Source: Mycolicibacterium poriferae
GTDB lineage: Bacteria > Actinomycetota > Actinomycetes > Mycobacteriales > Mycobacteriaceae
Assembly: GCF_010728325.1 (NCBI RefSeq)
Contig: NZ_AP022570.1
Location: forward strand, 4,340,001-4,404,000
Length of the DNA: 64,000 nucleotides
Reading direction: 5' to 3'
The position numbers and the translations under genes are program-made. This document shows, piece after piece, positions 31,769 through 40,138 of this stretch. Within the stretch, counting starts at the first letter, position 1, and every line of letters begins with the position of its first letter. The notes beneath the pieces are model-generated. The model saw nothing but the letters and a program-made list of their open reading frames with translations. It was not told the DNA's origin and searched no databases.

Positions 31769-32358
31769 GAGTTCGCTCCGTTGAAGTTGACGCTGGTGAT
31801 GATGTGGTCGACGAAGCCGTATTCGAGGGCTTCCTGCGCGGTGAACCAGCGGTCGCGGTCGGAGTCGGCCTCGATGCGCTCGATGGTCTGTCCGGTGAAC
31901 TCCGCGTTCAGCCGGAACATCTCCTTCTTGATCGAGGCGAACTGCTCGGCCTGGATCGCGATGTCCGCGGCGCCACCGGTGATACCGCCGAGGGGCTGGT
32001 GCATCAGGATCCGCGCGTGCGGTAGCGCATAGCGCTTGCCCTTGGTGCCTGCCGCCAACAGGAACTCGCCCATCGAGGCGGCCATTCCCATCGCGTACGT
32101 CGCGACGTCACACGGCGCCAGCACCATGGTGTCGTAAATCGCCATGCCGGCGCTGATCGAGCCGCCCGGCGAGTTGATGTAGAGGTGGATGTCCTTGGTC
32201 GGGTCTTCGGCCGCCAACAGGAGGATCTGCGCGCACAGCCGGTTGGCGATGTCGTCGTCCACCTGCGAGCCCAGGAAAATGATGCGCTCGGCGAGCAACC
32301 GCTCATAGACCGAGTCCTGGAGCGTGAGTCCCTGCGGCGCGCCACGCATATCAGTCAC
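31765..32358 (-). CDS. clpP1: ClpP1 peptidase subunit
   Basis: A 197-residue serine peptidase with the active Ser in G-M-A-A-S-M-G-E-F and His in I-L-M-H-Q-P-L-G-G. The GTG at 32358 gives the usual V-T-D-M-R start and a length near the 200 residues of M. tuberculosis ClpP1. The frame stays open to 32418 but those residues are not conserved. It partners with ClpP2 and with ClpX or ClpC1. A candidate ClgR site lies about 110 bases upstream. Confidence 0.95.
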   Translation of the reverse strand: MTDMRGAPQGLTLQDSVYERLLAERIIFLGSQVDDDIANRLCAQILLLAAEDPTKDIHLYINSPGGSISAGMAIYDTMVLAPCDVATYAMGMAASMGEFLLAAGTKGKRYALPHARILMHQPLGGITGGAADIAIQAEQFASIKKEMFRLNAEFTGQTIERIEADSDRDRWFTAQEALEYGFVDHIITSVNFNGANS

Positions 32359-32460
32359 GACTGGATACCTGCTTTCTATATGTACTTCCGACGCGGTGAC
32401 CGGTCTTACGGACGACACTAACCAACGCGCGCCGCCGGGGAGTCCCCAGACCGCGCGCGT

Positions 32461-32472
32461 TCGCTCAGAGCA
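32461..32472. promoter_or_regulatory. candidate ClgR box upstream of clpP1P2
   Basis: TCGCTCAGAGCA fits the actinobacterial ClgR core (WCGCYNANRGCG) at 11 of 12 positions. It lies between the tig stop and clpP1, about 105 bases before the clpP1 start. ClgR activates clpP operons in corynebacteria and mycobacteria. Identified by eye from a remembered consensus. Confidence 0.4.
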
Positions 32473-33924
32473 TCACTTGCTGTCGTCGTCCTCCGCAGCA
32501 GCCTCGGCTGCTACCTGCGGGGTCTCCGCTGCTTCCACGACTGCTTCCTGGTCCTCGCCACCAGCGGCCTCGGCCTCACCAGCGGATGCCGCGGCCTGCT
32601 CCTCGGACGGGCCGAAGAACTCGGTGGTGTCGACCGTGTTGCCCTCGGTGTCGGTGACGGTCGCGCCGTGCACCACCGCGGCCACAGTCAGTCCGCGACG
32701 CACATCGGCGAACATCGCGGGCAGCTGATTGTTCTGCTGCAGCATCTGCAACAGCTGCTGGGGCTCGATACCGTACTGACGCGACATGAGCACCAGCCGC
32801 TCGGTCAGATCGTTCTGTCCGACCTGGATCTCCAGCTTGTCGGCGATGGCATCCATCAACAGCTGGGTCTTGATCGCCTTCTCGGCGTTGCTGCGGTTGT
32901 CGGCGTCGAATTCTTCGCGGCTGCTGCCCTGCTCGGCAAGTTGCTCGGCGAACTTCTCCTCGTCGTGGTCCACACCGTGGATGGCGTTGTGCAGGGTGTC
33001 GTCGATCTGGGCCTGCACCACCTTCTCCGGCAGCGGCACGTCGACCTGTTCGAGCAGCTGCTCGATGGCCTTGTCCCGGATCTGCTCAGCCTGCTGCACC
33101 CGCTTGACCTGGGCGACCTTCTCGCGCAGGTCCTCGCGCAGCTCGTCGATGGTGTCGAACTCGCTGGCCAGCTGGGCGAAATCGTCGTCGAGGTCGGGCA
33201 GCTCGCGCGTCTTGACCGACTTCACGGTGACGGTCACCTGGGCCTCCTGGCCGGCATGGCCGCCGGCCACCAGTGTGGTGGTGAAGACCCGGCTCTCGCC
33301 CTCCTTGAGACCGACGATCGCCTCGTCCAGACCGTCGATGAGCTGGCCCGAACCGACCTCGTGGGACAGCCCCTCGGTGTTGGCCTCGGGGACGTCCTCG
33401 CCGTTGACGGTGGCCGACAGGTCGATCGAGACGAAGTCGCCGGTCTCGGCGGCCCGCTCGACGCCGGTCAGGGTGCCGAAACGCTTCTGCAGCGACTCCA
33501 GCTCGGCGTTGACGTCCTCGTCATTGATCTCGATGGCGTCGACGGTCAGGGTCAGCGCGGAGAAGTCCGGCAGGTCGATCTCGGGGCGGATGTCGACCTC
33601 GGCGGTGAACACCAGCTCCTCGTTGTCCTCGAGCTTGGTGATCTCGATCTCAGGCTGTCCCAGGGGCTGCAGCGACTCGGCGGTGATGGCCTCGCTGTAG
33701 CGGCCGGGCAGCGCATCGTTGACGACCTGCTCGAGCACCGCACCGCGTCCGACGCGCGCTTCCAGCAGCTTGCGGGGAGCCTTGCCGGGCCGGAAGCCGG
33801 GCAGCCGGATCTGCTTGGCGAGTTGTTTGAAGGCCTTGTCGATCTCGGGCTCGAGCTCAGTGAAGGGCACCTCCACGTTGATGCGAACCCGGGTCGGGCT
33901 CAACTTCTCGACGGTGCTCTTCAC
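32473..33924 (-). CDS. tig: trigger factor chaperone
   Basis: A 483-residue ribosome-associated chaperone. The N-terminal ribosome-binding motif G-F-R-P-G-K-A-P lies near residue 45. A peptidyl-prolyl isomerase domain (G-D-F-V-S-I-D-L, about 150-230) and a long helical C-terminal domain follow. It ends in an acidic Ala/Glu-rich tail typical of actinobacterial trigger factors. It shields nascent chains. Gene order tig-clpP1-clpP2 is conserved in mycobacteria. Confidence 0.97.
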   Translation of the reverse strand: MKSTVEKLSPTRVRINVEVPFTELEPEIDKAFKQLAKQIRLPGFRPGKAPRKLLEARVGRGAVLEQVVNDALPGRYSEAITAESLQPLGQPEIEITKLEDNEELVFTAEVDIRPEIDLPDFSALTLTVDAIEINDEDVNAELESLQKRFGTLTGVERAAETGDFVSIDLSATVNGEDVPEANTEGLSHEVGSGQLIDGLDEAIVGLKEGESRVFTTTLVAGGHAGQEAQVTVTVKSVKTRELPDLDDDFAQLASEFDTIDELREDLREKVAQVKRVQQAEQIRDKAIEQLLEQVDVPLPEKVVQAQIDDTLHNAIHGVDHDEEKFAEQLAEQGSSREEFDADNRSNAEKAIKTQLLMDAIADKLEIQVGQNDLTERLVLMSRQYGIEPQQLLQMLQQNNQLPAMFADVRRGLTVAAVVHGATVTDTEGNTVDTTEFFGPSEEQAAASAGEAEAAGGEDQEAVVEAAETPQVAAEAAAEDDDSK

Positions 33925-33977
33925 GTTCGTACTCCTCTATTGATGTTCGTGATCGTTCGTTCGCGGGGGTGACGTGC

Positions 33978-34054
33978 TGGTCGGGGTGACAGGATTTGAA
34001 CCTGCGGCCTTCCGCTCCCAAAGCGGATGCGCTACCAAGCTGCGCTACACCCCG
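33978..34054 (-). tRNA. tRNA-Pro (anticodon UGG)
   Basis: The 77-nt cloverleaf includes an encoded CCA end. The acceptor stem CGGGGTG pairs with CACCCCG. The anticodon loop is TTTGGGA with anticodon TGG, and the T-loop is GGTTCAAATCC. It is divergent from tRNA-Gly. Confidence 0.96.
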
Positions 34055-34214
34055 GTCGTCGCGGCATCGCGCATGCGCGCAGCGTCAGACCACCGGCGAT
34101 ACTACGTGGTCACCGCAGCTCGACGACAACGGACCGACCCCCGGCCGAGCCGATTGGATTTGCGCCCGGCACGACCGGTACATTTGGCCGGTACTGCCTG
34201 CACAGGCAGCACAT

Positions 34215-34285
34215 GCGGGCGTAGCTCAATGGTAGAGCCCTAGTCTTCCAAACTAGCTACGCGGGTTCGATTCCCGTCGCCCGCT
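34215..34285 (+). tRNA. tRNA-Gly (anticodon UCC), integration target
   Basis: The 71-nt cloverleaf has acceptor stem GCGGGCG with CGCCCGC, anticodon loop CTTCCAA (TCC) and T-arm GGGTTCGATTCCC. No CCA is encoded. Its 3' 41 bases are part of a 43-bp repeat found again at 39888-39930, marking it as the attachment site of an integrated element that restored the gene on insertion. Confidence 0.96.
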
Positions 34286-34287
34286 CC
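34245..34287 (+). repeat. attL: 3' end of tRNA-Gly
   Basis: A 43-bp direct repeat starting CTTCCAAACTAGCTACGCGG and ending CCCGCTCC. It matches 39888-39930 with one difference (C at 34268, G at 39911). It covers the anticodon loop to the discriminator base plus two bases. The 5,643-bp spacing defines the element. Confidence 0.93.
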
Positions 34288-34291
34288 GATG

Positions 34292-34313
34292 AACGCCCTG
34301 GTAGGGGCGTTTC
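34292..34313 (+). terminator. hairpin with T-run after tRNA-Gly
   Basis: AACGCCC (34292-34298) pairs with GGGCGTT (34305-34311) across a six-base loop, followed by TTTC. Placed directly after the tRNA, it is a likely intrinsic terminator carried in by the element. Confidence 0.65.
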
Positions 34314-34661
34314 TGCATCTCAGCGACGGTATCCTGATTGCAGTTACTCTCGGCGTGCGCCCGTCCTTTGCGCCGCGTTTTGCCTTCGCGGGGCTCCAAC
34401 GGAGAAAGCGACGCGCGTTACCGGAGCTCTCTTCCCGACGGGGCCTGCTGGTAATGTGTCCGACGTCGTCCCGTGAAGCGCTATGTCCCGGGGGACGGCA
34501 CAGACGGGCGAGCCCGACAGGGGCGATCCCGCTGCCGCCACGGCATACGAGCACAAGCCCGGCAAGTGCTCCAAGGCGCAAAGCCTGTGCATTGCCTAGC
34601 CCAACCTCAAAAGCCCATCTTGGTTCCGGTGCAGCCGAGTAAACGGTGCCTGGAGGTTGTC
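34314..34661. other. left arm of the element, no supported gene
   Basis: About 350 bases between the tRNA terminator and the first cargo gene. Open frames exist on both strands but lack ribosome sites and family resemblance; the minus-strand one reads into the complement of tRNA-Gly. Nothing else was recognised. Confidence 0.5.
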
Positions 34662-34862
34662 GTGCTCCTCGACGTCATTGATATGTCGACAGTGGCCTGG
34701 CCTGCTGTCGCATTTGCGCTGCTTCGCCTACTTCAGCAAGAGTCGCGACAGCGACACGCGCTTAAGATGGCAGCACTACTCAAGCGCACGCCCGAACATC
34801 TTCCCGCTGCAATCGAAGCAAGCGCGAGCTACGGACGATGGCGGAGGTTACGCGGCAGCTAA
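34662..34862 (+). CDS. small hypothetical protein of the element
   Basis: A 66-residue protein from GTG 34662, which has GGAGG five bases upstream. A hydrophobic N-terminal stretch (A-W-P-A-V-A-F-A-L-L-R-L-L) is followed by a basic and helical tail (R-Q-R-H-A-L-K-M-A-A-L-L-K-R-T-P-E-H-L). It could be a membrane-anchored or DNA-associated helper. No family recognised. An upstream in-frame ATG at 34473 would add 63 low-complexity residues and is less likely. Confidence 0.45.
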   Translation: MLLDVIDMSTVAWPAVAFALLRLLQQESRQRHALKMAALLKRTPEHLPAAIEASASYGRWRRLRGS

Positions 34863-34913
34863 TCCTCGCTGTCCGGGTCATCCGTCGATCCCGGGTCATC
34901 CTCAGATGACGGA

Positions 34914-35690
34914 CTAGGGAGACGTCCCAGTAGGTCGGTGTCTTTGTGAAGAGGCGTCCATGGGGTCGAGGTTGGACAGATCGGTCGGCAACCCCGCGCC
35001 AACTGCCGAGCTGTACACCTCTGCGGGCATGTCGATGCTCGTCTCGGCCATCACTGCAGCGGTAAACACCTCTGGGTCAAGTTGCAGGAGCCCGGCATGC
35101 ACGAGGTAACTGATGAAGTGGTATGTATGGTTGGCGACAGCGCCGATACGCGAATAGACGCCAGCCGCCGCCTGGTACCGCTGGCTGAGCGACAGCTCCT
35201 TGCCCACGGCCGACTGAATCAGTTGCGTGTGCAAGGCATCTGAGTTCAGCCACAGCTCGGCCAGCTGAAAGTCAGTCATCTCGCCCTCGTCGGTCACCAC
35301 GAAATACGCCTGAGCGATCTTGCGCCCCGTAACGACTGATTTCCAATGCTCACGCAGCGACTCCATGTCCACGAATTCGGTGAGCGTCTCCTTGCTCAAG
35401 AGCGATTCGAGGGCATCGAGCGCGTTCTCCCAGTAGACGGGCTCCTTGGACATCGTGAACGGCCGCATTCGCGCGGCGAAGGACTCGAATGCCTCCTCAG
35501 GCGGCAGCTCAATTTGGATACGTTGTTCTCCCTCAACCGTTTTCGGGTTGACCGTGACCTGCATTCGAACAGTGCCCTTTGCAAGGTCGGTCAGCAGCGC
35601 GGACTGTTCCCGGACGAGCGAGTGCTCCATCAATCTGCGCGCGCGAAGGACGAAACGCTCGACGCGCTCCTTCGGATCGAGTTGCGACAT
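34914..35690 (-). CDS. hypothetical protein of the element
   Basis: A 258-residue soluble, mostly helical protein starting M-S-Q-L-D-P-K-E-R-V-E-R-F-V. It has mixed strands in the middle (R-M-Q-V-T-V-N-P-K-T, R-I-Q-I-E-L-P-P-E-E) and a helix-rich C-terminal half. It lies just downstream of the integrase remnant, on the same strand. Its full length and normal codon use suggest it is intact. I do not recognise a domain. Being retained while the integrase decayed makes a host-selected function possible. Confidence 0.7.
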   Translation of the reverse strand: MSQLDPKERVERFVLRARRLMEHSLVREQSALLTDLAKGTVRMQVTVNPKTVEGEQRIQIELPPEEAFESFAARMRPFTMSKEPVYWENALDALESLLSKETLTEFVDMESLREHWKSVVTGRKIAQAYFVVTDEGEMTDFQLAELWLNSDALHTQLIQSAVGKELSLSQRYQAAAGVYSRIGAVANHTYHFISYLVHAGLLQLDPEVFTAAVMAETSIDMPAEVYSSAVGAGLPTDLSNLDPMDASSQRHRPTGTSP

Positions 35691-35711
35691 GGACCATCAC
35701 AATACTTGTGG

Positions 35712-36996
35712 CTACTGACAATTGGCACGCAGCGGTACGACATTCGGCGCTGCCGGTGCCGCAAGCTCCGCGAGCGCCGCCATCGCATCGGCATGGTCAT
35801 CGGTGTCGAACAGGTGCGTGTACACGCTGAGGGTTGTCGTCACCTTGCTGTGTCCCATGAATCGCGAGATCTCCAGAGTCGGTCGCCCTGCTGCGATCAT
35901 CAAGCTCGCATACGTGTGCCGTAGGCCGTGCGGGGTGAAGTCCGGGGACGGGGCAGCGTGCGGGGAGAGCCGTCGCGCCCGGAGCACGGCGGGGCGGAAG
36001 ACCGCCTTCGAGTAGGTCGCGTGCCGTAGCGGCGCAGTCCAGTCGAGCACCAATCGCTTCTCGTGTTCGCTGACAGACAGAGCGGCGAGGGCGTCGGTCT
36101 GTCGCGCGGCGCGTGCCTTCGCGTCGGCGTCGGGCGTTTCCGCGCGCTTGCCGGTCGGGCGCGGCGGCACAAGGCGCACTGCGGGAAACAGCGGTCCGGT
36201 CGGTTCGTCGGCACACGGGTGCTCGCGGAGGTAGTCGCGCAAGAGGACGGTTGTCGCCGGGGTCATCGGCACGCGTCTGCGGCTGCCTTTCGTCTTCGGC
36301 GTCAGGTAACGCAGTTCTGTTCCGACGCGGGCAACGGTGCGGTCGACGCGCAGGGCTCCGGGCTTGTTCGAATTGGTGGGCAGCTCAACGTCTGCGATCT
36401 GCAGCCCTGCCGGCTCGGCCGAGCGCAGCCCGGTCCACGCCGCCGTGTGCACGAGCACGTTCTACGGCCACGGCGTCGCGTCGACCAAAGCCGAAATCTG
36501 GCCCGGGGCATCAGCGATGGCCTGGCCAAGCACCATGCGCACCACAAAGTAGGCGTGCAGACCGTGCTCGGTCGCTTCCCCGCTGCGATCATGCGCCGCA
36601 CCCAATGCGAAATATCTTCCCGCGTAATCGAATTAAGCGGTAGGCCGCCGAATACGTTGTCGATCCGCAACGCGGCGAGCCGCTTGTGTCTCGCTTCGCG
36701 GTCTCGGGCGTCGTCGGCGCCAGCGCTTCGGTCTACGCGGCCAGAGTGGTCACCTTGAGGTCGTGACGGCTTGCGAGCCACTGTCGCGCTGCGTCGCGGA
36801 ATAGCATCTCCCCCGCTTCTGGGTCGAACCGCAGCCCGCGCCGCAATTTCGGCATCACCTCAGTGTCGAGGTAGGCCTGGGCGTCGCGCTTGGTCTTGAA
36901 CCCGCCCTTGCTCCCCTCGGCGCCGTCGCGCGACTCCCATCGCGCGATCTAGGTTGTCCGACCGCTAGCCCACGTCCGCTTCTGTACGTGCGCCAT
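35712..36996 (-). pseudogene. tyrosine recombinase (phage-type integrase), multiply broken
   Basis: Reading from ATG 36996, a full integrase can be rebuilt: an N-terminal Arm-like segment (H-V-Q-K-R-T-W-A-S-G-R-T), a core-binding domain (D-I-S-H-W-V-R-R-M-I-A-A-G-K-R-P-S-T) and a catalytic domain with R (T-G-L-R-S-A-E), H-x-x-R (H-G-L-R-H-T-Y-A-S) and G-H-S-K-V-T-T-T-L-S-V-Y. It is interrupted by amber codons at 36949-36951, 36733-36735 and 36462-36464. One-base deletions occur near 36686 and 36560. The catalytic half after 36458 is still open. It would once have integrated the element at tRNA-Gly. Confidence 0.9.
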
Positions 36997-37000
36997 GTCG

Positions 37001-37657
37001 CTAGCTCGCCTTCTGCTCGTCGTCGGCCAACATGCGGTAGACCGTGGCGCGGCTGACGCCGAATGTTTCGGCGATCACTGGGACAGGTTCGCCGTTGTCG
37101 CGCATGCGTCGGGCGAGCGCGGCTTTATCGGGGTCTAGTGCGCGTGGCCGGCCAATCGGCAGGCCGCGGGCCTGTCGTGCTGCTCTTGCGGCGGCTTTGC
37201 GTTCGCGCTGCAGCTCCAATTCCAGCTCCGGCAGGCTCGCGAGCACCCCAGCGATCATTCGGCACGTCGCGTTACTCGTGTCGATGCCCTCGCGCAGCCT
37301 GCGGATAGCAATACTGTTGTCCCGCAACTGCTTTACCGTCATCATCACTTAGGCAGCGTCGCGGCCTAGCCGGTCGATTCCAACGACCACGATCTCGTCG
37401 CCACTGCGGGCGTAATCGAACAGTGCGGTGTTCCCGTCGAGGGCCATCCCGAGCAGCCGTTGCACGAGGACATCGGCAGCCCGATCTAGCCGTCGTCGGG
37501 CTGCTGCTTTGACTTGCGGGGCTGCGCCGCCGTGAACCCTGCAGACGTTGGCTCCGCGAGCAGCCATTGCGCGACAGGGTCTACCAGACTGAGTGCGGAC
37601 TGTGCATCGGACTGCCGGAAGCACTTTCGACAGGTCGGCACGCTCATAGGTAGGCAT
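37001..37657 (-). pseudogene. chimera of phage CHGG-type domain and serine recombinase, with stop codon
   Basis: From ATG 37657 the first 80 residues carry a zinc-like C-T-V-R-T...P-C-R...V-C-R-V-H-G-G-A-A-P-Q-V-K motif seen in actinophage proteins. The frame then passes into a resolvase from D-Y-A-R-S-G-D-E-I-V-V-V-G-I-D-R-L-G-R. A TAA at 37349-37351, where GAA is expected, cuts the same frame. Beyond it the resolvase continues (L-R-E-G-I-D-T-S-N-A-T) to its C-terminal helix-turn-helix (G-V-S-R-A-T-V-Y-R-M-L-A). The N-terminal catalytic-Ser region is missing, so it cannot be an active recombinase. An internal start could still give a 115-residue DNA-binding tail. Confidence 0.8.
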
Positions 37658-37751
37658 GCCGTCGAGTCTGCGCCAGCGCAACAAGCGCTCGCACGTCTCT
37701 GTCAGTAACCCCGCCTAGGATGGGGCCTGACTGTGCGCCGGGGAGGATGTA

Positions 37752-38285
37752 ATGAAGCCTGAGTCCAAGACAGAGGCGATCGTGCTATGCGTGATCTCGG
37801 CCATCGCGATGGTGCTCATTGTTCTGCAGCTCGCACATAACAATTGGTCCGTTGACTTGTGGGTGGTCGTCCTATTCGGCGTAGGCGCATTGCCTTGGTT
37901 TTACCGCGTATTGGAGAGTGTGGACTTTCCGGGCGGCGGGGGCCTCAAACTTCGCGAAGTGAAGCAAGAGCAGGCACGGCAAGCCGAGGAGATCCAGGCG
38001 CTCCAGTTCCTCACCGCGAACTTCCTCCGCGATGAGCAGAAACAGGTGCTAAGGAAGTTCGGCGAGGACGGCCCAGTCCGGCTTGAGGACGGTGAGGACG
38101 GAGAGAAACTGATCACCGCGGCCAACGCGCTTATAAAGGCTGGACTGATCGGCAAGCGGCCGGCGGCTGATACCGACGAGGGGCAAGAGAAGTCCCACAG
38201 AGAGAACGACTTGAAGATCGTCGCCGAGATCACCGAAGCCGGTCGGGATTACCTTGCCTTGCTCGAAAGGTTGCCGACCAAATAG
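37752..38285 (+). CDS. two-TM, coiled-coil, winged-helix-like protein
   Basis: A 177-residue protein with GGGGAGG before its ATG. Two membrane helices (I-V-L-C-V-I-S-A-I-A-M-V-L-I-V-L and L-W-V-V-V-L-F-G-V-G-A-L-P-W) lie in residues 8-55. A charged coiled-coil segment (L-K-L-R-E-V-K-Q-E-Q-A-R-Q-A-E-E-I) follows at about 66-90. A cytoplasmic domain ends I-T-E-A-G-R-D-Y-L-A-L-L-E-R, which is typical of winged-helix proteins. GC is lower than in flanking genes. Membrane-tethered sensing or regulation is a guess. Intact cargo of the element. Confidence 0.75.
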   Translation: MKPESKTEAIVLCVISAIAMVLIVLQLAHNNWSVDLWVVVLFGVGALPWFYRVLESVDFPGGGGLKLREVKQEQARQAEEIQALQFLTANFLRDEQKQVLRKFGEDGPVRLEDGEDGEKLITAANALIKAGLIGKRPAADTDEGQEKSHRENDLKIVAEITEAGRDYLALLERLPTK

Positions 38286-38395
38286 CGCAGCCGTCGTGCG
38301 GCTGTCTTTTTGCCTTGCTGCGGGACTATCTTCTGCCGGCCTCTGCCCGCCGAGCCGGGAACGAGGGGCAGCGCCCAGCACAGTGAGTAGGGCGG

Positions 38396-39277
38396 TTAGC
38401 CGAGACGGGCCGCCCAATCCTCTGGGCTCGCAACCCTCACCATTTTCATTTGCACCTGCTGATTTCCGGCAGCGTCGCCCCACCCCTGCATCTGGATGAC
38501 ATTGCCTTGCCCCGCCATCAGCGGGGCCAGGCGCTGCTGCGAAAACGTATGCGCGCGTATGTAACTAAAGTTTGGGTTTACGTCCATGACTGCATCGCTC
38601 ATGGTATCGGTCAAGATTGCGTGGGGAGCAGTAGATCGCGCCGGAATCACCATAACCATGGCGTCTTGTCCTACAGCCGTGCTCCTCGCAGCGACTCTAC
38701 GCTGCGTTGCGACGAGAAACCGGGCGACGTTGTTCACGCCGTGATTGGCGATGAGATCCGGCAGCGTCTCTACGACGCGGTAGTGCTCGTCCTGTGTAAG
38801 CGAAACGCCTGAGAACATGTAGTGGATATTGTTCGGCACGAGCGGCATAAGCCACTGGTCCACGCAGAAATGATCAAACTGCTTTAATGACTTCTCCAGA
38901 CCACTCTCAAAGTTGGAGATCCTAGCGCAGTAAGCAAACCCGGTGCCAGGCGCGATTCCGGCCAAGACGATCGACAGCTTTCGCTTTTCAAAGTACGGGG
39001 CTAGGTCAAAGACGATCTTTGATGCGCCTAGAACAAGCTCGTTTATGGCGTTGACATTATCGACGTGCCACCGCAGAACGTCTGCGATCCAAAGAGACAC
39101 AGGATACTTCATCTCGTAATCGGCAAACGCGAATCCTGTAAAGGCCGCTGCCATGCACCCGAGCCAACACACCGCCTTATTGTGGTGGTCGTCGAATAGC
39201 TCGCCGCCTCTGGTCAGCCTCCGGTCGCTGACTTGCAGGACGTACTTGTCCGTCAGCAGCGTCTGAATCAACGTCAC
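38396..39277 (-). CDS. proteasome-like (Ntn-hydrolase-type) hypothetical protein
   Basis: A 293-residue protein. Its opening M-T-L-I-Q-T-L...V-L-Q-V-S-D-R-R-L-T-R-G-G-E-L-F-D-D, followed by N-K-A-V and A-A-A-F-T-G-F-A, recalls stand-alone proteins with a proteasome beta-subunit fold. Thr2 would be the nucleophile after Met removal. The rest is mixed alpha/beta with I-V-L-A-G-I-A-P-G. Starts at GTG 39277. Only 39 bases separate it from the upstream same-strand gene, so the two probably form a unit. The function is unknown; peptidase activity is inferred from the fold resemblance. Confidence 0.65.
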   Translation of the reverse strand: MTLIQTLLTDKYVLQVSDRRLTRGGELFDDHHNKAVCWLGCMAAAFTGFAFADYEMKYPVSLWIADVLRWHVDNVNAINELVLGASKIVFDLAPYFEKRKLSIVLAGIAPGTGFAYCARISNFESGLEKSLKQFDHFCVDQWLMPLVPNNIHYMFSGVSLTQDEHYRVVETLPDLIANHGVNNVARFLVATQRRVAARSTAVGQDAMVMVIPARSTAPHAILTDTMSDAVMDVNPNFSYIRAHTFSQQRLAPLMAGQGNVIQMQGWGDAAGNQQVQMKMVRVASPEDWAARLG

Positions 39278-39316
39278 CGAATGCCTGACCTATGCGTTTC
39301 CGCTCATACGCACCAA

Positions 39317-39634
39317 CTAGAACTTCGTTTCGACGAGCTGCAACTCGAACCACGGCGCAGTTTGCATGAAGTCGTCGCGCGGCCCGGACCCATCGGGCAT
39401 GGCCGGATAACGGAGCCAAATCGAAACGGTCGGTGGCGGCCCGTCGCTGTGCTGTATCCGCAGGATTTCACCCGGCACATTTAGTCGCGTCGCGTGATCA
39501 TGGAAGCCGAGTGTCCGGCCAACATGCTCGTCTGTTAGGTCAGAAGCACGTATGCCGGTCGTTGAGACGACGACACTATTGTGGCCCCCGCCCACCGCCG
39601 ACGACATCCATGCACCATCTAAGCGTCCGCTCAT
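39317..39634 (-). CDS. hypothetical protein, operon partner of the Ntn-like gene
   Basis: A 105-residue soluble protein from ATG 39634 (M-S-G-R-L-D-G-A-W-M-S-S-A-V). It has alternating strand-like segments (S-V-V-V-S-T-T-G-I, G-E-I-L-R-I-Q-H-S, T-V-S-I-W-L-R-Y-P, F-E-L-Q-L-V-E-T-K-F), so it is probably a small beta protein. The frame stays open to 39703, but that extension has no ribosome site. No family is recognised. It is first in a two-gene unit at the right end of the element. Confidence 0.6.
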   Translation of the reverse strand: MSGRLDGAWMSSAVGGGHNSVVVSTTGIRASDLTDEHVGRTLGFHDHATRLNVPGEILRIQHSDGPPPTVSIWLRYPAMPDGSGPRDDFMQTAPWFELQLVETKF

Positions 39635-39792
39635 GGTGCCATGGTGCCAGTAGCCACCGACAAGCTGACGCTGCCGCGCCTCTGCCACGCCGTGCGTTGG
39701 CACAGGTGTTCGACGCTCCCGTATTACTCCCGTCCGCGTGGGATTGCTGGCGTGATCCGAACGTGCCGCGTGTTGCCGGTTAGGGCGGGCTT

Positions 39793-39836
39793 ACCGGTCC
39801 TGAAAGGGCTGGTAAACCGGGCCTATCAGGACCGGT
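39793..39836. terminator. 11-bp inverted repeat near the right end of the element
   Basis: ACCGGTCCTGA (39793-39803) pairs perfectly with TCAGGACCGGT (39826-39836). A second imperfect hairpin (GGCTGGT/ACCGGGCC) nests inside. It may be a terminator or a recombination-related structure, 50 bases from attR. Confidence 0.5.
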
Positions 39837-39887
39837 GACACGTCCGCTACCTGCGACTGACCTTCGCAGATAATTCGCCGAAAAATC

Positions 39888-39930
39888 CTTCCAAACTAGC
39901 TACGCGGGTTGGATTCCCGTCGCCCGCTCC
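39888..39930 (+). repeat. attR: duplicated 3' part of tRNA-Gly
   Basis: A 43-bp copy of the tRNA-Gly 3' end with one change (G at 39911 in the T-arm). There is no 5' half, so it is not a functional tRNA. It marks the right junction of the element. Confidence 0.93.
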
Positions 39931-40084
39931 AAGAGCGCCACGGCGTTACTCGGCTGCCCGTGTCGACGCCGAACTACCAGCGCCACCCCGCCGGGCCGTT
40001 GGACCGGCGCGGGACGGTCGACGGCGATCGGTGCTCGCTCACGTCAGCTCAACACTGGGCCCCGGGCCCCATGTGCAACAGAAA

Positions 40085-40119
40085 CACTGCCGCCCCCGGG
40101 GAAAGCAGGGGCGGCAGTG
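40085..40119 (-). terminator. strong hairpin after the secreted-protein gene
   Basis: CACTGCCGCCCC (40085-40096) pairs perfectly with GGGGCGGCAGTG (40108-40119), loop 11 bases, 20 bases beyond the stop of the minus-strand gene at 40139. Confidence 0.75.
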
Positions 40120-40138
40120 AAAGTCTTCTCGGATCAGA

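Larger units (their letters stand above)
34245..39930. mobile_element. 5.6-kb tRNA-Gly-integrated element (degenerate)
   Basis: Bounded by 43-bp att repeats. It contains a broken tyrosine integrase, a broken serine recombinase chimera and five other cargo genes on both strands. The interior is visibly poorer in GC than the flanks, especially 37750-38300 and 38550-39200, which supports foreign origin. No replication, capsid or conjugation genes are present, so it is a satellite-like island or a prophage remnant. With both recombinases damaged it is probably fixed in place. Confidence 0.9.

Noticed and set aside
33974..34581. Open frames over the tRNA genes on both strands (reading T-G-F-E-P-A and G-D-G-N-R-T-R)
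   Set aside because: These peptides are the well-known false translations of tRNA complements. The sequence folds as tRNA-Pro and tRNA-Gly instead.
35712..36996. Functional integrase read through by amber suppression
   Set aside because: Two one-base deletions also break the frame, so suppression alone could not make the protein.
39888..39930. Second tRNA-Gly gene
   Set aside because: Only the 3' part is present, with no acceptor 5' strand or D-arm; it is the right attachment-site copy.
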